From NCBI RefSeq assembly GCF_000333895.2, contig NZ_ANFM02000026.1, positions 1-64,000 on the forward strand: 64,000 nt of DNA. Reading direction: 5' to 3'. Shown here piece by piece: positions 36,325 to 47,119 of the stretch. Position 1 is the first letter of the stretch. The number at the start of each line of letters is the position of its first letter. The notes under the pieces were generated by a model, which ran no database searches, was not told where the DNA came from, and saw only the letters and a program-made list of their open reading frames with translations. Position numbers and translations under genes: made by a program. This DNA is from Grimontia indica (GTDB taxonomy: Bacteria > Pseudomonadota > Gammaproteobacteria > Enterobacterales > Vibrionaceae).

Positions 36325-37329
36325 TTAGCCGCGGGATGCTGCTTTGGCTTTCAGTTCCGCTTTTTCGCTATCAGACAGGAACGCGATTTCCATGCCGTTC
36401 GCTTGAAGCTGAGTGATTTGCGCTTGGCTCAGACCGGCCTGTGGTGCGGCTACTTCGTATTCGTAAGGCAACTCGATACCTGATACAGCAGGGTCATCGG
36501 TGTTCAACGTTGCCAGAATGCCTTGTGCCAGGAACTGTTTCACCGGGTGTGCTTCCAATGAAGCCACGGTGCTGGTTTGCACGTTAGAGGTCAGGCAAGA
36601 CTCAATGCCGATACGGTTTTTGGCCAGAAACTCCATTAATGATGGGTCTTTGATGGCTTTCACACCATGGCCGATACGGGTTGCGCCCAGCTCATTGATT
36701 GCCTGCCACATGCTTTCTGCCCCTGCCGCTTCGCCAGCGTGCACAGTCACATTCAAGTTAGCTTTACGGACTTTGGCAAAGTGGTCGTTGAACTGGTGAC
36801 CCGGCTGACCCAGCTCGTCACCGGCCAAATCGATAGCAACCAGGTGCTCTTTCAGTGCCAACAGCGCATCCAGCTCCTGCATGCAGGCTTCCACACCAAA
36901 AGTACGGCTCATGATACCAATCAGGTTGGTTTTCACGCCGAAGTCACGGCTACCAGCCTGAACGCCATCAATCACCGCTTCCACCACACCTTGCACTGGC
37001 AGTTGGTGCTTCATCGCCATGTAGTAAGGTGAGAAGCGCAGCTCTGCATAGTCAATGCGTGCATTCAGTGCGTCTTCGACATTTTCATAGGCAACACGGC
37101 GAACCGCATCCAGATCGCCCAGTACAGCGACACCCCAATCCAGCTTGGACAGGAAACCAACCAAATCCGGCTCGTTAGACATAACCTGAACGTGAGGGCG
37201 GAGTGTGTCGATAGTGTCAGCAGGAAGCGTCATGCCGAACTTCTGACCCAGTTCCAGAATGGTGTTAATACGAATATTGCCATCAAGGTGACGGTGCAAA
37301 TCCGTCAGAGGAAGGTGGGTTGCGATCAT
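36325..37329 (-). CDS. add: Adenosine deaminase
   Basis: 334-residue zinc enzyme converting adenosine to inosine. Metal and catalytic motifs: [11 protein letters not shown] (zinc HxH), TVHAGEAAG (catalytic Glu), [19 protein letters not shown] and [18 protein letters not shown] precedes the ATG. Stands alone between terminators. Confidence 0.96.
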   Translation of the reverse strand: MIATHLPLTDLHRHLDGNIRINTILELGQKFGMTLPADTIDTLRPHVQVMSNEPDLVGFLSKLDWGVAVLGDLDAVRRVAYENVEDALNARIDYAELRFSPYYMAMKHQLPVQGVVEAVIDGVQAGSRDFGVKTNLIGIMSRTFGVEACMQELDALLALKEHLVAIDLAGDELGQPGHQFNDHFAKVRKANLNVTVHAGEAAGAESMWQAINELGATRIGHGVKAIKDPSLMEFLAKNRIGIESCLTSNVQTSTVASLEAHPVKQFLAQGILATLNTDDPAVSGIELPYEYEVAAPQAGLSQAQITQLQANGMEIAFLSDSEKAELKAKAASRG

Positions 37330-37401
37330 GTGAATATCCTTAAATCAACTTTTGGCAAGTATAAGGACTAAATACAAGGTCGTCAGTAGGGCAGGAAAAG
37401 G

Positions 37402-37424
37402 AAACCGCCTAAAAAGGCGGTTTT
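37402..37424 (-). terminator. Probable terminator of ntrC
   Basis: 9-bp stem AAACCGCCT / AGGCGGTTT with a 4-nt A loop; the T-run on the minus strand is short (TTTCCTTTT). Confidence 0.6.
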
Positions 37425-37471
37425 GAAAAGGTTGTTTACCAAATTTGTTTAAATGGTGAACTGTTTTGGGT

Positions 37472-38878
37472 TTATGGCATTTGAAGCTCTTTGAGTTTAC
37501 GGGTCAGGGTGTTACGTCCCCAACCAAGCAGTTTTGCTGCTTCCTGCTTGTGCCCCCGTGTGTGGCTGAGTGCTTCACGCAGCAAGATACGTTCAAATTC
37601 AGGCAAGGCTTCACGTAGCAGATTGTCATCACCGTTATCCAGCGACAGGCGAGCCCATTGGGATAGTGCGGCCTGCCAGCTGTCACCTTCGCCGGTACTT
37701 TCCATTGATTCAGGTTGCATCAGCTCTGGCGGCAAGTCTTCGGGCAAAATTTCTTTACCGCTCGCCATCACTGTCAGCCAGCGACAGGTGTTTTCAAGCT
37801 GGCGTACGTTACCGGGCCAGGAAAGACCTGACATTAAATCCAGCGTGGTCGGATGCAGTGATTTGACCTCGATATCGAGCTCATCAGAAGCTCGCTTGAG
37901 AAAGTGTTTGGCGAGCTGACCGATATCCTGACGACGTTCACGAAGCGGTGGAAGGTGAACACGAATGACGTTCAGGCGGTGGAACAAGTCTTCACGAAAA
38001 CTGCCTTCGGCCACCAACCTTTCGAGGTTCTGGTGGGTTGCTGCAATGATACGGACATCCACATTGATGGCCTGATGGCCACCGACACGATAGAACTGGC
38101 CATCAGCCAGTACGCGCAGCAGACGGGTTTGGATATCCAGCGGCATATCACCGATTTCATCCAGAAACAGGGTGCCGCCATTAGCCTGCTCAAAGCGGCC
38201 CTGACGGACATTGTTGGCACCGGTAAAGGCGCCTTTCTCGTGACCAAACAGTTCGGACTCAATCAAGTCTTTAGGGATTGCCGCCATGTTAAGCGCGATA
38301 AAAGAGTTTGATGCGCGTGGGCTATGGCGGTGTAGAGCATGGGCAACCAACTCTTTACCCGTGCCGGACTCACCGTTGATCAATACGGAAATCGATGAAC
38401 GGGAAAGGCGACCAATGGCGCGGAAAACTTCCTGCATAGACGGCGCTTCACCGATAATCTCCGGTGCGGCTTCCATGGTTTCTTTGGGAGAGCGCTGGCG
38501 TTTTTGCTCCTGACTGTGGGAAACGGCGCGCTCAACCAAAGCAACAGCTTCATCAATATCAAACGGCTTTGGCAGGTATTCAAATGCCCCTTTCTGATAC
38601 GCGCTCACTGCAGCATCCAGATCCGAGTGAGCAGTCATAATGATGACTGGCAGTGTCGGGTATTCAGATTGCAGACGGTTTAGCAGGGTGAAGCCGTCGG
38701 TGCCCGGCATGCGGATATCAGAGACAAGTACATCCGGGACTTCCCGGTTTAATGCATCCAGCACGCTGTCAGCGTCGGCAAAAGTTTCACAAGCAAGCCC
38801 AGCTGCGCTCAGGGTGCGTTCCAGTACCCAGCGGATTGAGCTGTCATCATCGACGACCCAGATTAGTCCTTTGCTCAT
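37472..38878 (-). CDS. glnG: Nitrogen response regulator NtrC (GlnG)
   Basis: 468 residues in three domains: receiver (1-120, phospho-acceptor Asp in [11 protein letters not shown]), sigma-54 AAA+ ATPase (140-380, Walker [15 protein letters not shown] loop in [12 protein letters not shown]) and a C-terminal Fis-type helix-turn-helix ending [17 protein letters not shown]. Activates sigma-54 promoters such as the one found upstream of glnA. Starts 9 nt after ntrB with AAGGGGAG. Confidence 0.97.
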   Translation of the reverse strand: MSKGLIWVVDDDSSIRWVLERTLSAAGLACETFADADSVLDALNREVPDVLVSDIRMPGTDGFTLLNRLQSEYPTLPVIIMTAHSDLDAAVSAYQKGAFEYLPKPFDIDEAVALVERAVSHSQEQKRQRSPKETMEAAPEIIGEAPSMQEVFRAIGRLSRSSISVLINGESGTGKELVAHALHRHSPRASNSFIALNMAAIPKDLIESELFGHEKGAFTGANNVRQGRFEQANGGTLFLDEIGDMPLDIQTRLLRVLADGQFYRVGGHQAINVDVRIIAATHQNLERLVAEGSFREDLFHRLNVIRVHLPPLRERRQDIGQLAKHFLKRASDELDIEVKSLHPTTLDLMSGLSWPGNVRQLENTCRWLTVMASGKEILPEDLPPELMQPESMESTGEGDSWQAALSQWARLSLDNGDDNLLREALPEFERILLREALSHTRGHKQEAAKLLGWGRNTLTRKLKELQMP

Positions 38879-38887
38879 ATTCTCCCC

Positions 38888-39934
38888 TTAGCGACGAATG
38901 GGTAACAAAATGGTGAAAGTGGTGTGTCCCGGCCAGCTATTAACGTAAATCTTGCCTTTATGCTGATCTATGAGGTTTCGGGTAATGGAAAGTCCCAGCC
39001 CTGTGCCTCCGGGGCGCCCTGACACCATGGGATAAAACAAGGTGTCCTGGAGCTCAGGGGCAATGCCGGGACCATTGTCAGAAATATCGATACGTGCAGC
39101 CAAACGGTGGCGCTTCCCGCCAATCACGACTTGATGCTCAGTACGGGTGCGGAGAATGATTTCAGCATTTGGGCTGTCTCCCATAATTTGCGCTGCATTG
39201 TTCACCACGTTGAGAATGGCCTGTTCCATCTGGTCAGGATCCATCTCAATGTCGGGCAGGCTGGGGTCGTAGTCACGCTCTACCACCACTTTATCTGCAC
39301 TGAGTTCAACCAGCTGGCGAACTTTCTCCAGTATGACGTGGATGTTTTCTTGCTGGCGGTGACCGGGCTTTTGTGGCCCCAGTAGTCTGTCGACCAGATT
39401 GCGCAGGCGGTCAGCCTGCTCAATGATGATGCGGGTATATTCCGCAAGATTTGGGTCGGGCAGCATTTTCTCTAAAAGCTGAGCCGCACCACGAAGGCCA
39501 CCGAGCGGGTTTTTAATTTCATGGGCAAGGCCACGCACCAGCTCTTTGGCAGCCTGCTGTTGTGCCTGCTGCTGCAACTCTTTACTGATTTGTTGTTGGT
39601 GACCAATGGCTTTGATTTCTATCAGCATGGAAGGACTGCGCGCCCACATTAAAGGGCTGGCACTCAGCTCGACTTTGCGCTGGTGGCCGTCAACAACGAT
39701 GGTGACATCGCTATCTGTTAGCCCTTGACCGCCAGAAAGCGTTTCCTTGACCAGGCTGAGGTCGATTGAACAGTGTTGCAACAGTTCGGGAAGGGGATGC
39801 TCTAGTAAACGACGTGCACTCAGGCAGAGCAGTTGCTCGGCTGCAGGGTTGGCATAGGTGACAACAAGATCATTATCAAGCACCAACACCGCAGTGATGA
39901 GGTTATCCATAACAGTTTCGGTCAGCGTGGCCAC
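38888..39934 (-). CDS. glnL: Nitrogen sensor kinase NtrB (GlnL)
   Basis: 348-residue cytoplasmic histidine kinase/phosphatase for NtrC, controlled by PII. PAS domain (about 8-110), phospho-His in [12 protein letters not shown] box [12 protein letters not shown], and ATP-lid motifs DNGPGIAPE and GGTGLGLSI. The start is GTG at 39934 behind AAGGAAGG. An NtrC operator lies 16-36 nt upstream, pointing to autoregulation of the pair. Confidence 0.96.
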   Translation of the reverse strand: MATLTETVMDNLITAVLVLDNDLVVTYANPAAEQLLCLSARRLLEHPLPELLQHCSIDLSLVKETLSGGQGLTDSDVTIVVDGHQRKVELSASPLMWARSPSMLIEIKAIGHQQQISKELQQQAQQQAAKELVRGLAHEIKNPLGGLRGAAQLLEKMLPDPNLAEYTRIIIEQADRLRNLVDRLLGPQKPGHRQQENIHVILEKVRQLVELSADKVVVERDYDPSLPDIEMDPDQMEQAILNVVNNAAQIMGDSPNAEIILRTRTEHQVVIGGKRHRLAARIDISDNGPGIAPELQDTLFYPMVSGRPGGTGLGLSITRNLIDQHKGKIYVNSWPGHTTFTILLPIRR

Positions 39935-39949
39935 ATTACCTTCCTTTTG

Positions 39950-39970
39950 ATTGCACCAATATGGTGCAAT
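39950..39970. promoter_or_regulatory. NtrC binding site upstream of ntrB
   Basis: Palindrome TTGCACCA-ATA-TGGTGCAA (full match to GCACCA-N3-TGGTGC), centred about 26 nt before the ntrB GTG. Position over the promoter or leader suggests repression of ntrBC by NtrC, as at E. coli glnLp. Confidence 0.85.
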
Positions 39971-40054
39971 CCAGTTTACTCGATAGTGCGTTGTTGTGCA
40001 GCGAAGAAAAACCGCTTTCTACAGCAGCGCTGCCAAATAGCGTCTCAGCCTGTG

Positions 40055-40618
40055 TTATCTGGGGGTTGGCTTGCCCGGAGGCAGTGCTTTCTTCTTGGTT
40101 GCCCGATGCAGATACACAGTAACTGAATGGGATGCTGCAATTACCTTGCCATCTTGTAGTAATTGCACCTTTATGGTGTGGGTGCCTCGATCAACGTTGT
40201 TTAGGGTTAAAGATGCACCTTTTGAGGCGGGCTGTTTCTTTCCATCAATCACGGCGCGAACAGATTGATTTTTCCCTAGTGGCAGGTCGGTAGAAATATT
40301 GAGGGTGATATTGCCTTCATTACTGCGAATGGTGGCTTCATCGCCCGGAGAGAGCAGGGAAATTGAGCTGGCCAGCGGCGGCGCTTCGGGGGCATCAGGT
40401 ATGGGCGGCGCTTCCGGCGTGGCAGGTGAAGCAACATTGGATGGCCCCTGAGCAGGTAGAGGAATCGTACCTAACACCACCTCGAGCTCCAAACTCGCGG
40501 AAGGTGGCGAATCGCTGAAATGCAGAGTGCCATTTTCATCAACCCAGCGGTAATACTCACCCGCACTGGCGGACACAGACAGTGCACCAAAAAGGAGCAT
40601 ACCGATTTTGCGCATCAT
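40055..40618 (-). CDS. DUF4124 periplasmic protein
   Basis: 187 residues from the ATG at 40618 (or the adjacent 40615), with AAGGA upstream. A signal peptide (about 1-18, ending SASA) is followed by the DUF4124 signature EYYRWVDENGTLHFSDSPP (residues 20-38), a Pro/Ala-rich linker, and an immunoglobulin-like domain (about 95-175). Gamma-proteobacterial DUF4124 proteins sit next to ntrB/glnA; the function is unknown. Minus strand, between glnA and ntrB. Confidence 0.82.
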   Translation of the reverse strand: MMRKIGMLLFGALSVSASAGEYYRWVDENGTLHFSDSPPSASLELEVVLGTIPLPAQGPSNVASPATPEAPPIPDAPEAPPLASSISLLSPGDEATIRSNEGNITLNISTDLPLGKNQSVRAVIDGKKQPASKGASLTLNNVDRGTHTIKVQLLQDGKVIAASHSVTVYLHRATKKKALPPGKPTPR

Positions 40619-40685
40619 GAATTCCTTGAGTTTCTGGCGGGATGCCAACAAACCTATTTTCCGTGGGGGAGAAATCCAGACAATA

Positions 40686-40716
40686 GAAAAAGGGCCCGCC
40701 TGTGAGCGAGCCCTTT
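40686..40716 (-). terminator. Terminator of glnA
   Basis: AAAGGGC / GCCCTTT outer stem with an inner CGC / GCG pairing; followed by TTTTTC on the minus strand. Confidence 0.8.
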
Positions 40717-40739
40717 GATTTGGTATGAAACCCGTTGAG

Positions 40740-42149
40740 TTACACTGAGTAGTACAGTTCGAATTCCAGTGGGTGAGTGGTCATGTTCACCTTCTCAACG
40801 TCCTGAGATTTCAGCGCGATGTAAGAATCGATGAAGTCATCAGAGAATACGCCGCCTGAAGTCAGGAACTCACGGTCGTCGCTCAGTGCTTGCAGAGCTT
40901 GCTGCAGAGACTCAGCAACAGTTGGGATTTCTGCTGCTTCTTCTGCTGGCAGGTCGTACAGGTCTTTATCCATTGCATCGCCAGGGTGGATCTTGTTCTT
41001 AATACCGTCAAGACCAGCCATCAGCATTGCTGCGAACGCCAGGTATGGGTTAGCCGATGGATCGCCGAAGCGAACTTCGATACGACGTGCTTTCGGGCTT
41101 GGTACCACTGGGATACGGATAGAAGCAGAACGGTTACGTGCAGAGTATGCCAGCATAACAGGAGCTTCGAAGCCTGGAACCAGACGCTTGTATGAGTTGG
41201 TAGACGCGTTCGCGAATGCGTTGATTGCGCGAGCGTGCTTGATGATACCACCGATGTAGTACAGAGCAGTTTCAGACAGGCCGCCGTACTTGTCGCCAGC
41301 GAACAGGTTTTGACCGTCTTTCGCCAGAGATTGGTGAACGTGCATACCTGAACCGTTATCGCCAACCAGTGGCTTAGGCATGAAGGTCGCAGTCTTACCA
41401 AATGCGTGCGCTACGTTGTGAACAACGTACTTGTAGATTTGGATTTCATCCGCTTTGCTGGTCAGGGTATTGAAACGCGTTGCGATTTCGTTCTGACCTG
41501 CAGTTGCTACTTCGTGGTGGTGTGCTTCAACAACCAGACCCATCTCTTCCATTACCAGACACATTGCTGAACGGATGTCTTGAGATGAATCAACTGGTGC
41601 TACTGGGAAGTAACCGCCTTTAACGCCAGGACGGTGACCTTTGTTACCGCCTTCGAAATCAGAACCTGTGTTCCATGCTGCTTCTACGTCGTCAATCTTG
41701 AAGAAAGAACCTGACATGTCAGTCGCGAATTTCACATCGTCAAACAGGAAGAACTCTGGCTCAGGACCGATCAGAACAGTGTCTGCGATACCGGTAGAGC
41801 GCATGTAGTCTTCAGCGCGTTTTGCGATAGAACGTGGGTCACGGTCGTAGCCTTGCATAGTTGCTGGCTCAAGAATGTCACAACGTACGTTCAGCGTTGC
41901 ATCTTCCGTGAATGGGTCAAGTACTGCTGAAGACGCGTCAGGCATCATCACCATGTCTGACTCGTTAATGCCTTTCCAACCTGCAACAGATGAACCGTCG
42001 AACATTTTACCTTCTTCGAAGAAGTCCGCGTCGATCTGGTGTGCTGGGATTGAGATGTGTTGCTCTTTACCTTTGGTATCGGTGAAGCGCAGGTCAACAA
42101 ACTTAACTTCGTGCTCTTGGATTAAGGCGAGTACGTTTTCTACTGACAT
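40740..42149 (-). CDS. glnA: Glutamine synthetase type I
   Basis: 469 residues. Converts glutamate and ammonia to glutamine; dodecameric. Signatures: [12 protein letters not shown], catalytic/metal-site [48 protein letters not shown], and the adenylylation Tyr in [11 protein letters not shown] near residue 398, so activity is probably tuned by GlnE. GGAGG ribosome site. Transcribed from a sigma-54 promoter with an NtrC enhancer. Confidence 0.98.
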   Translation of the reverse strand: MSVENVLALIQEHEVKFVDLRFTDTKGKEQHISIPAHQIDADFFEEGKMFDGSSVAGWKGINESDMVMMPDASSAVLDPFTEDATLNVRCDILEPATMQGYDRDPRSIAKRAEDYMRSTGIADTVLIGPEPEFFLFDDVKFATDMSGSFFKIDDVEAAWNTGSDFEGGNKGHRPGVKGGYFPVAPVDSSQDIRSAMCLVMEEMGLVVEAHHHEVATAGQNEIATRFNTLTSKADEIQIYKYVVHNVAHAFGKTATFMPKPLVGDNGSGMHVHQSLAKDGQNLFAGDKYGGLSETALYYIGGIIKHARAINAFANASTNSYKRLVPGFEAPVMLAYSARNRSASIRIPVVPSPKARRIEVRFGDPSANPYLAFAAMLMAGLDGIKNKIHPGDAMDKDLYDLPAEEAAEIPTVAESLQQALQALSDDREFLTSGGVFSDDFIDSYIALKSQDVEKVNMTTHPLEFELYYSV

Positions 42150-42236
42150 GTGAATAAACCTCCGGTGTCATTGTTCTCTAACTTGGTGAAGTTGCTTCTA
42201 TGCGTTCCACCAAAAAATGGGTCTGGCTCCACTAAA

Positions 42237-42252
42237 GCTAAAAGTGTGCCAA
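42237..42252 (-). promoter_or_regulatory. Sigma-54 promoter of glnA
   Basis: On the minus strand TTGGCACACTTTTAGC: the invariant GG (-24) and GC (-12) are exactly 10 bp apart, with TTGGCAC as in the consensus. Start expected near 42225, leaving a leader of about 75 nt. Confidence 0.85.
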
Positions 42253-42323
42253 GTTTGAAATCCCAGTCATTCCGCGCTTTTACACGAAAATGACTTAAAA
42301 AAGTGCGTTACTTCGATCAATTA

Positions 42324-42350
42324 TGGTGCGCGTCCGCACCAAGATGGTGC
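42324..42350. promoter_or_regulatory. NtrC enhancer of glnA
   Basis: GCACCAAGATGGTGC at 42336-42350 is a full NtrC palindrome; a TGGTGC half-site at 42324-42329 lies beside it on the same face. A weaker GGCCCATTGTGGTGC is at 42466-42480. They are about 90-250 bp upstream of the sigma-54 promoter, a normal enhancer distance. Confidence 0.85.
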
Positions 42351-42772
42351 AACTGGAAGGGTTGCGTGCCAATCAACTCATTCAGCAGCGGTTCGGCGAT
42401 GTTGTCAACGTCAGAACAATGGGATGGATAAGACAATGTTGGAGCTGTGAGGTGGATCGAAAGTCGGCCCATTGTGGTGCAATAAAAAACGTAAGTAGTC
42501 GACCCATCATAAGGAAGAAAAATGTTGCCCATATGTAGCGCACTGTTCGTCCGCAGGCAGTATTAGATAAGGGATGGAGACAGACTTCCAAAGTGGGCTT
42601 TTTGTGTCGGTAACAAGGCAGAACGAATATAAATTGATCCTAAGTCACATATTTCGTGGGTTTTCAATAAAAATCTGGTAAATTACGGCCGGATTTTTAA
42701 TCAGTGGCGGTGAGCGCTTTCGGCAAAGCCGGAGCTTTTGGCGGCACATCTTTTTTGAGTGAAAGAGAACCC

Positions 42773-44602
42773 ATGTCTACTTTACAGATAGATAAACTAA
42801 GAAACATCGCGATCATCGCGCACGTTGACCACGGTAAAACCACCCTGGTTGACAAACTGCTTCAGCAGTCTGGCACCCTGGAAACCCGTGGCGAGCACGA
42901 AGAACGCGTCATGGACTCGAACGACATCGAGAAAGAGCGTGGCATTACCATTCTGGCGAAGAACACCGCGATTAACTGGAATGATTACCGCATCAACATC
43001 GTAGATACCCCAGGACACGCCGACTTCGGTGGTGAAGTGGAACGTATCATGTCGATGGTTGACTCTGTACTTCTGATCGTTGACGCAGTTGATGGCCCAA
43101 TGCCACAAACTCGCTTCGTAACGCAAAAAGCGTTCGCACACGGTCTGAAGCCAATCGTTGTTATCAACAAAATCGACCGTCCTGGCGCGCGTCCTGACTG
43201 GGTAATGGACCAGGTATTTGACCTGTTCGATAACCTGGGTGCTACTGACGAGCAGCTGGACTTCCAAGTGGTTTACGCATCAGCACTGAACGGTTGGGCG
43301 ACCCTGGAAGAAGGCGAAACCGGCGAGAACATGGAACCACTGTTCCAGGCTATCGTTGACAATGTATCAGCACCAGAAGTTGATACTGACGGCTCTCTGC
43401 AAATGCAGATCTCTCAGCTGGACTACAGCTCTTACGTTGGCGTTATCGGTGTTGGCCGTGTGACCCGTGGTTCTGTAAAACCTAACCAGCAAGTGACCAT
43501 CGTAGGTGCTGACGGTAAGACCCGTAACGGTAAAGTCGGTACGGTACTGGGTTACCTGGGCCTTGAGCGCCATGACGTTGCATCTGCAGCAGCAGGTGAC
43601 ATCATCGCAATCACCGGTCTGGGTGAGCTGAAAATCTCTGACACCATCTGTGACGTGAACGCGGTTGAAGCGCTGCCAGCGCTGTCTGTTGACGAACCAA
43701 CTGTGACCATGACTTTCCAGGTGAACACCTCTCCTTTCGCAGGTAAAGAAGGTAAGTTCGTGACTTCACGTAACATCCTTGAGCGTCTGCAGAAAGAACT
43801 GGTGCACAACGTTGCACTGCGCGTTGAAGAAACTGAAGACCCGGATAAATTCCGCGTTTCAGGTCGCGGTGAACTGCACCTGTCTATCTTGATCGAAAAC
43901 ATGCGTCGTGAAGGCTTCGAGCTTGCTGTATCTCGTCCAGAAGTTATTCTGAAAGAAGAAGATGGCCAGCTGATGGAACCGTTTGAGACCGTGACCATTG
44001 ACGTTCAGGAAGAGCACCAGGGCGGCATCATGGAGAAAATCGGCCTGCGTAAAGGCGAGCTGAAAGACATGTCTCCAGACGGTAAAGGCCGTGTACGTAT
44101 GGACTTCATCATGCCATCTCGTGGCTTGATTGGCTTCCAGACTGAGTTCATGACCCTGACTTCTGGTTCAGGTCTGATGTACCACACCTACGACCATTAC
44201 GGTCCACACAAAGGCGGTAACATCGGCCAGCGTAACAACGGTGTACTGATTGCGAACGCAGCGGGTAAAGCCCTGACTAACGCCCTGTTCAACCTGCAGG
44301 AGCGTGGTCGTCTGTTTATCGGTCACGGTGTTGAAGTTTACGAAGGCATGGTTATCGGTATTCACAGCCGTGACAACGACCTGACTGTTAACGCCCTGAA
44401 AGGTAAGCAGCTGACCAACGTACGTGCATCAGGTACTGATGACGCACAGGTACTGACTTCACCAATCAAGTACACACTGGAGCAGGCTCTGGAGTTCATC
44501 GATGACGACGAACTGGTAGAAGTCACCCCAGAAAGCATCCGTATCCGTAAGAAACTGCTGACTGAAACTGACCGTAAGCGCGCAAGCCGCGGCAGCAAGT
44601 AA
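42773..44602 (+). CDS. typA: Ribosome-associated GTPase TypA/BipA
   Basis: 609 residues from the ATG at 42773 (AAAGAGA upstream); the longer frame adds 23 unlikely residues. EF-G-like GTPase: G1 AHVDHGKTT, switch [15 protein letters not shown]4 [10 protein letters not shown], then domains II, III, V and the BipA-specific C-terminal domain (KGQLT-type [11 protein letters not shown]). Acts in 50S assembly and stress or cold growth. Confidence 0.97.
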   Translation: MSTLQIDKLRNIAIIAHVDHGKTTLVDKLLQQSGTLETRGEHEERVMDSNDIEKERGITILAKNTAINWNDYRINIVDTPGHADFGGEVERIMSMVDSVLLIVDAVDGPMPQTRFVTQKAFAHGLKPIVVINKIDRPGARPDWVMDQVFDLFDNLGATDEQLDFQVVYASALNGWATLEEGETGENMEPLFQAIVDNVSAPEVDTDGSLQMQISQLDYSSYVGVIGVGRVTRGSVKPNQQVTIVGADGKTRNGKVGTVLGYLGLERHDVASAAAGDIIAITGLGELKISDTICDVNAVEALPALSVDEPTVTMTFQVNTSPFAGKEGKFVTSRNILERLQKELVHNVALRVEETEDPDKFRVSGRGELHLSILIENMRREGFELAVSRPEVILKEEDGQLMEPFETVTIDVQEEHQGGIMEKIGLRKGELKDMSPDGKGRVRMDFIMPSRGLIGFQTEFMTLTSGSGLMYHTYDHYGPHKGGNIGQRNNGVLIANAAGKALTNALFNLQERGRLFIGHGVEVYEGMVIGIHSRDNDLTVNALKGKQLTNVRASGTDDAQVLTSPIKYTLEQALEFIDDDELVEVTPESIRIRKKLLTETDRKRASRGSK

Positions 44603-44618
44603 GCCTTCTTAGGAACGT

Positions 44619-44648
44619 AAAAAAGCCTCCCGGTTGGGAGGCTTTTTT
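44619..44648. terminator. Terminator between typA and the GlsB-like gene
   Basis: 11-bp stem AAAAGCCTCCC / GGGAGGCTTTT with a GGTT loop; A- and T-runs make it bidirectional. Confidence 0.9.
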
Positions 44649-44671
44649 GTCTCTATCGCTTTTTTTCTGCG

Positions 44672-44920
44672 TTATTTGACGAACTTGTTGTAAACAAACA
44701 GCAGGATAAGTGCGCCCACTGTTGCCATTACGATGCCGCCAATGCTAAGACCGGTTGTGGTGCCAATGCCCAGTAGTGTGCTGACCCAGCCACCCACCAC
44801 GGCGCCCGCAATACCCAGCAGGGTAGTGATGATGAAACCGCCACCGTCTTTTCCTGGCATGATCCACTTCGCGAGAATACCTGCGAGTAAGCCAAGAATG
44901 ATCCAAGAAATAATGCTCAT
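44672..44920 (-). CDS. GlsB/YeaQ/YmgE family membrane protein
   Basis: 82 residues from the ATG at 44920, preceded by AGGAGAAAAT. Three hydrophobic helices with glycine zippers: IISWIILGLLAGILAKWIMPG, GGGFIITTLLGIAGAVVGGW, and GGIVMATVGALILLFVY. The family (transglycosylase-associated) is general-stress induced in many bacteria; the mechanism is unknown. Confidence 0.88.
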   Translation of the reverse strand: MSIISWIILGLLAGILAKWIMPGKDGGGFIITTLLGIAGAVVGGWVSTLLGIGTTTGLSIGGIVMATVGALILLFVYNKFVK

Positions 44921-45058
44921 ATTTTCTCCTCCAAGTTGAGAAACGGTACTACCGTTGAATGCAGGCAGTAAATTGCCTGGGCACACATTACGGCAGTTTG
45001 TCTCACACCGTCTGTTTCAAAATAGAGAAAATCATTGAGACGCCTTGAGATATGAACC

Positions 45059-45694
45059 TTAGTTCTTTAGGGTTGCCAGGAAGCGCTCTGACTCTGCAAT
45101 AGCGGCTTGCATGTCTTTGATTGCACGATTTATTTCATGTTCTAAACCAGCAAACTCTCCCTTCAAAGCACCAATCGCAGCGGCATTGAGGTTGTGCTTC
45201 AGGTAAAGGGTGTTATCACGTAATGTGTCGAGAACCGGCTCCATTTTGCTTTCTGCTTTTTTCATCGCAGACAGCATTTGTGCGTAACTGCGTTCGGTTT
45301 CCTTGAGTTTACGTTCGCTGTCACGGCGAAGCGTGGCACTGGAATAGAGTGACAATTCTTCGCGCCACTCATCAAACAGGGCATCAGACACATCTTCTAC
45401 GGCTTCGATGCGCTCGCGCACATTTTTCACCGCAGCTTCGCTGTCTTCATATTGATCGTTGATGGTGTCGTACATTGTTTGTAACTCTCCACCATCAAAA
45501 TTAGTCAGAGTGGTGAGTGCATCAAGTGCACTGGTAAACTGCTCGCTGGCTTCCTGCTGTGCATCGGAAGCAGCCTCAACGCGATCGGCCATGATGTCAC
45601 GCTTATGCACGCCAACCTTTTCCATGGTGGCGTAGTAAGCTGACTGACAGCCAGCCAGCGTAAAAAACAAAAGCAGGGTGGAGATGAGGCGCAC
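45059..45694 (-). CDS. DUF2959 lipoprotein
   Basis: 211 residues starting with GTG (AAGGAG upstream). Lipobox LAGC gives a mature chain starting at Cys16; the remainder is almost wholly helical and coiled-coil-like (AASDAQQEASEQFTSALDAL, LKETERSYAQMLSAM). DUF2959 function is unknown. Divergent from brkB. Confidence 0.83.
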   Translation of the reverse strand: MRLISTLLLFFTLAGCQSAYYATMEKVGVHKRDIMADRVEAASDAQQEASEQFTSALDALTTLTNFDGGELQTMYDTINDQYEDSEAAVKNVRERIEAVEDVSDALFDEWREELSLYSSATLRRDSERKLKETERSYAQMLSAMKKAESKMEPVLDTLRDNTLYLKHNLNAAAIGALKGEFAGLEHEINRAIKDMQAAIAESERFLATLKN

Positions 45695-45736
45695 GGTACA
45701 CTCCTTCGTGTATGATTAATTTTCTAAATAAAGACT

Positions 45737-46630
45737 ATGGTTGAAGCATTGGAACGACTCAAGCATTCATTGCCCAAGGTAGGGCAAATTCTGTTCGCCT
45801 TCACAAGGCATCTTATTCGACGTGTTATTCATGACCGCCTGACAGTGACTGCCGGTTACATGGCTTATGTCACTTTGCTGTCGCTGGTACCTCTCATCAC
45901 TGTGGTGCTGTCAGCATTATCGTTAATCCCAGGCTTTGCGGATGCCGGCGATCAGATCCGCACTTTTGTACTGCATAACTTTGTCCCTGCCTCCGGTGAT
46001 GCGTTGGAGCAATACCTCAACCAGTTTGTCGCTAACGCAGGTAAGATGACTGCTGTCGGTGTGGCCTTCCTGTTTGTGGTGGCCTTGATGCTGATCTCCG
46101 CTATCGACAAGAGCCTGAACTACATTTGGCGAATCAAGCACAAGCGCGCGCCTGTGGTGTCGTTTTCTATTTACTGGATGGTGCTGACCCTTGGTCCTGT
46201 GTTGGTGGGCAGCAGTCTGGGTGTGAGCTCTTATCTGGGGTCATTGAACCTGCTTGAGCTTGATGGGGCAGACATATGGGCGCCAACCCTGCTGAAGTGG
46301 TTGCCGTTTTTGCTCACCGGTCTGGCATTTTTGGGGCTCTATACGCTGGTACCTAATTGTCGGGTGCGTCTTGCACATGCATCTGCCGGGGCTATATCCG
46401 CTGCTCTGCTATTTGAATTCAGCAAAAAAGGCTTTGCCTTCTATGCCACCAATTTCCCGTCCTATGAACTGATTTACGGTGCGCTGGCTGTGGTCCCTTT
46501 GCTGTTTGTCTGGGTCTATCTCAGCTGGTGTATCGTGCTGATTGGTGCTGAGATCACCGCTTCGCTCGGCGAGCGTCAGATGTGGGAAACTCCCACTCCT
46601 TCAGAACCAAAACAACTTACTGATAATTAA
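45737..46630 (+). CDS. yihY: YihY/BrkB-family membrane protein
   Basis: 297 residues, six membrane helices, family signature TAGYMAYVTLLSLVPLITVVLS near the N-terminus (split in the membrane region 40-62) and KGFAFYATNFPSYELIYGALAVVP. Once misannotated as ribonuclease BN; function now considered unknown. First gene of the brkB-dtd-fabY cluster, same order as E. coli yihY-dtd-yiiD. Confidence 0.92.
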   Translation: MVEALERLKHSLPKVGQILFAFTRHLIRRVIHDRLTVTAGYMAYVTLLSLVPLITVVLSALSLIPGFADAGDQIRTFVLHNFVPASGDALEQYLNQFVANAGKMTAVGVAFLFVVALMLISAIDKSLNYIWRIKHKRAPVVSFSIYWMVLTLGPVLVGSSLGVSSYLGSLNLLELDGADIWAPTLLKWLPFLLTGLAFLGLYTLVPNCRVRLAHASAGAISAALLFEFSKKGFAFYATNFPSYELIYGALAVVPLLFVWVYLSWCIVLIGAEITASLGERQMWETPTPSEPKQLTDN

Positions 46631-46651
46631 GACGATAAGAAAGGAGCTGCT

Positions 46652-47086
46652 ATGATTGCGCTTATCCAGCGAGTAAGCGAAGCCAGTGTGGTGGTTGACG
46701 GCGAGACCGTCGGTGCGATTGGCAAAGGGCTGTTGGTGCTGCTGGGTGTTGAAAAAGGCGATGACGATAAGAAAGCGCATCGCCTGCATGAGAAGGTGTT
46801 GGGTTACCGCGTGTTCAGTGACGAAAACGACAAGATGAACCTGAACGTGCAACAGGCGGGTGGAGAGGTACTGGTGGTTTCCCAGTTCACGCTGACAGCT
46901 CTCACTAACAAAGGGATGCGTCCCAGTTTTAACGGCGCGCCTCCGGCGGAAGCGGATCGTCTTTATCAATTGTTTTCGCAATATTGTCGCGAAAGCGGTG
47001 TCAAAACAGAAAATGGTGTGTTTGCAGCCGATATGAAAGTGAGCCTGGTGAACGATGGTCCGGTGACTTTCTGGCTGCAGGTTTAA
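46652..47086 (+). CDS. dtd: D-aminoacyl-tRNA deacylase
   Basis: 144 residues; removes D-amino acids (and Gly) mischarged on tRNA. The catalytic [17 protein letters not shown] and the cross-subunit GPVT motif ([10 protein letters not shown]) are present. AAGGAG precedes the ATG. Confidence 0.96.
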   Translation: MIALIQRVSEASVVVDGETVGAIGKGLLVLLGVEKGDDDKKAHRLHEKVLGYRVFSDENDKMNLNVQQAGGEVLVVSQFTLTALTNKGMRPSFNGAPPAEADRLYQLFSQYCRESGVKTENGVFAADMKVSLVNDGPVTFWLQV

Positions 47087-47119
47087 TAACCCAGTTGGGT
47101 TTACGAGGAGAGAAACGGG

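Larger units (their letters stand above)
42150..42772. other. glnA/typA divergent control region
   Basis: About 620 bp. The left part holds the glnA sigma-54 promoter and NtrC sites (entered separately). The right part, AT-rich from 42620, should hold the typA promoter; TAAATT at 42679 is a possible -10 without a clear -35. No convincing gene. Confidence 0.6.
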
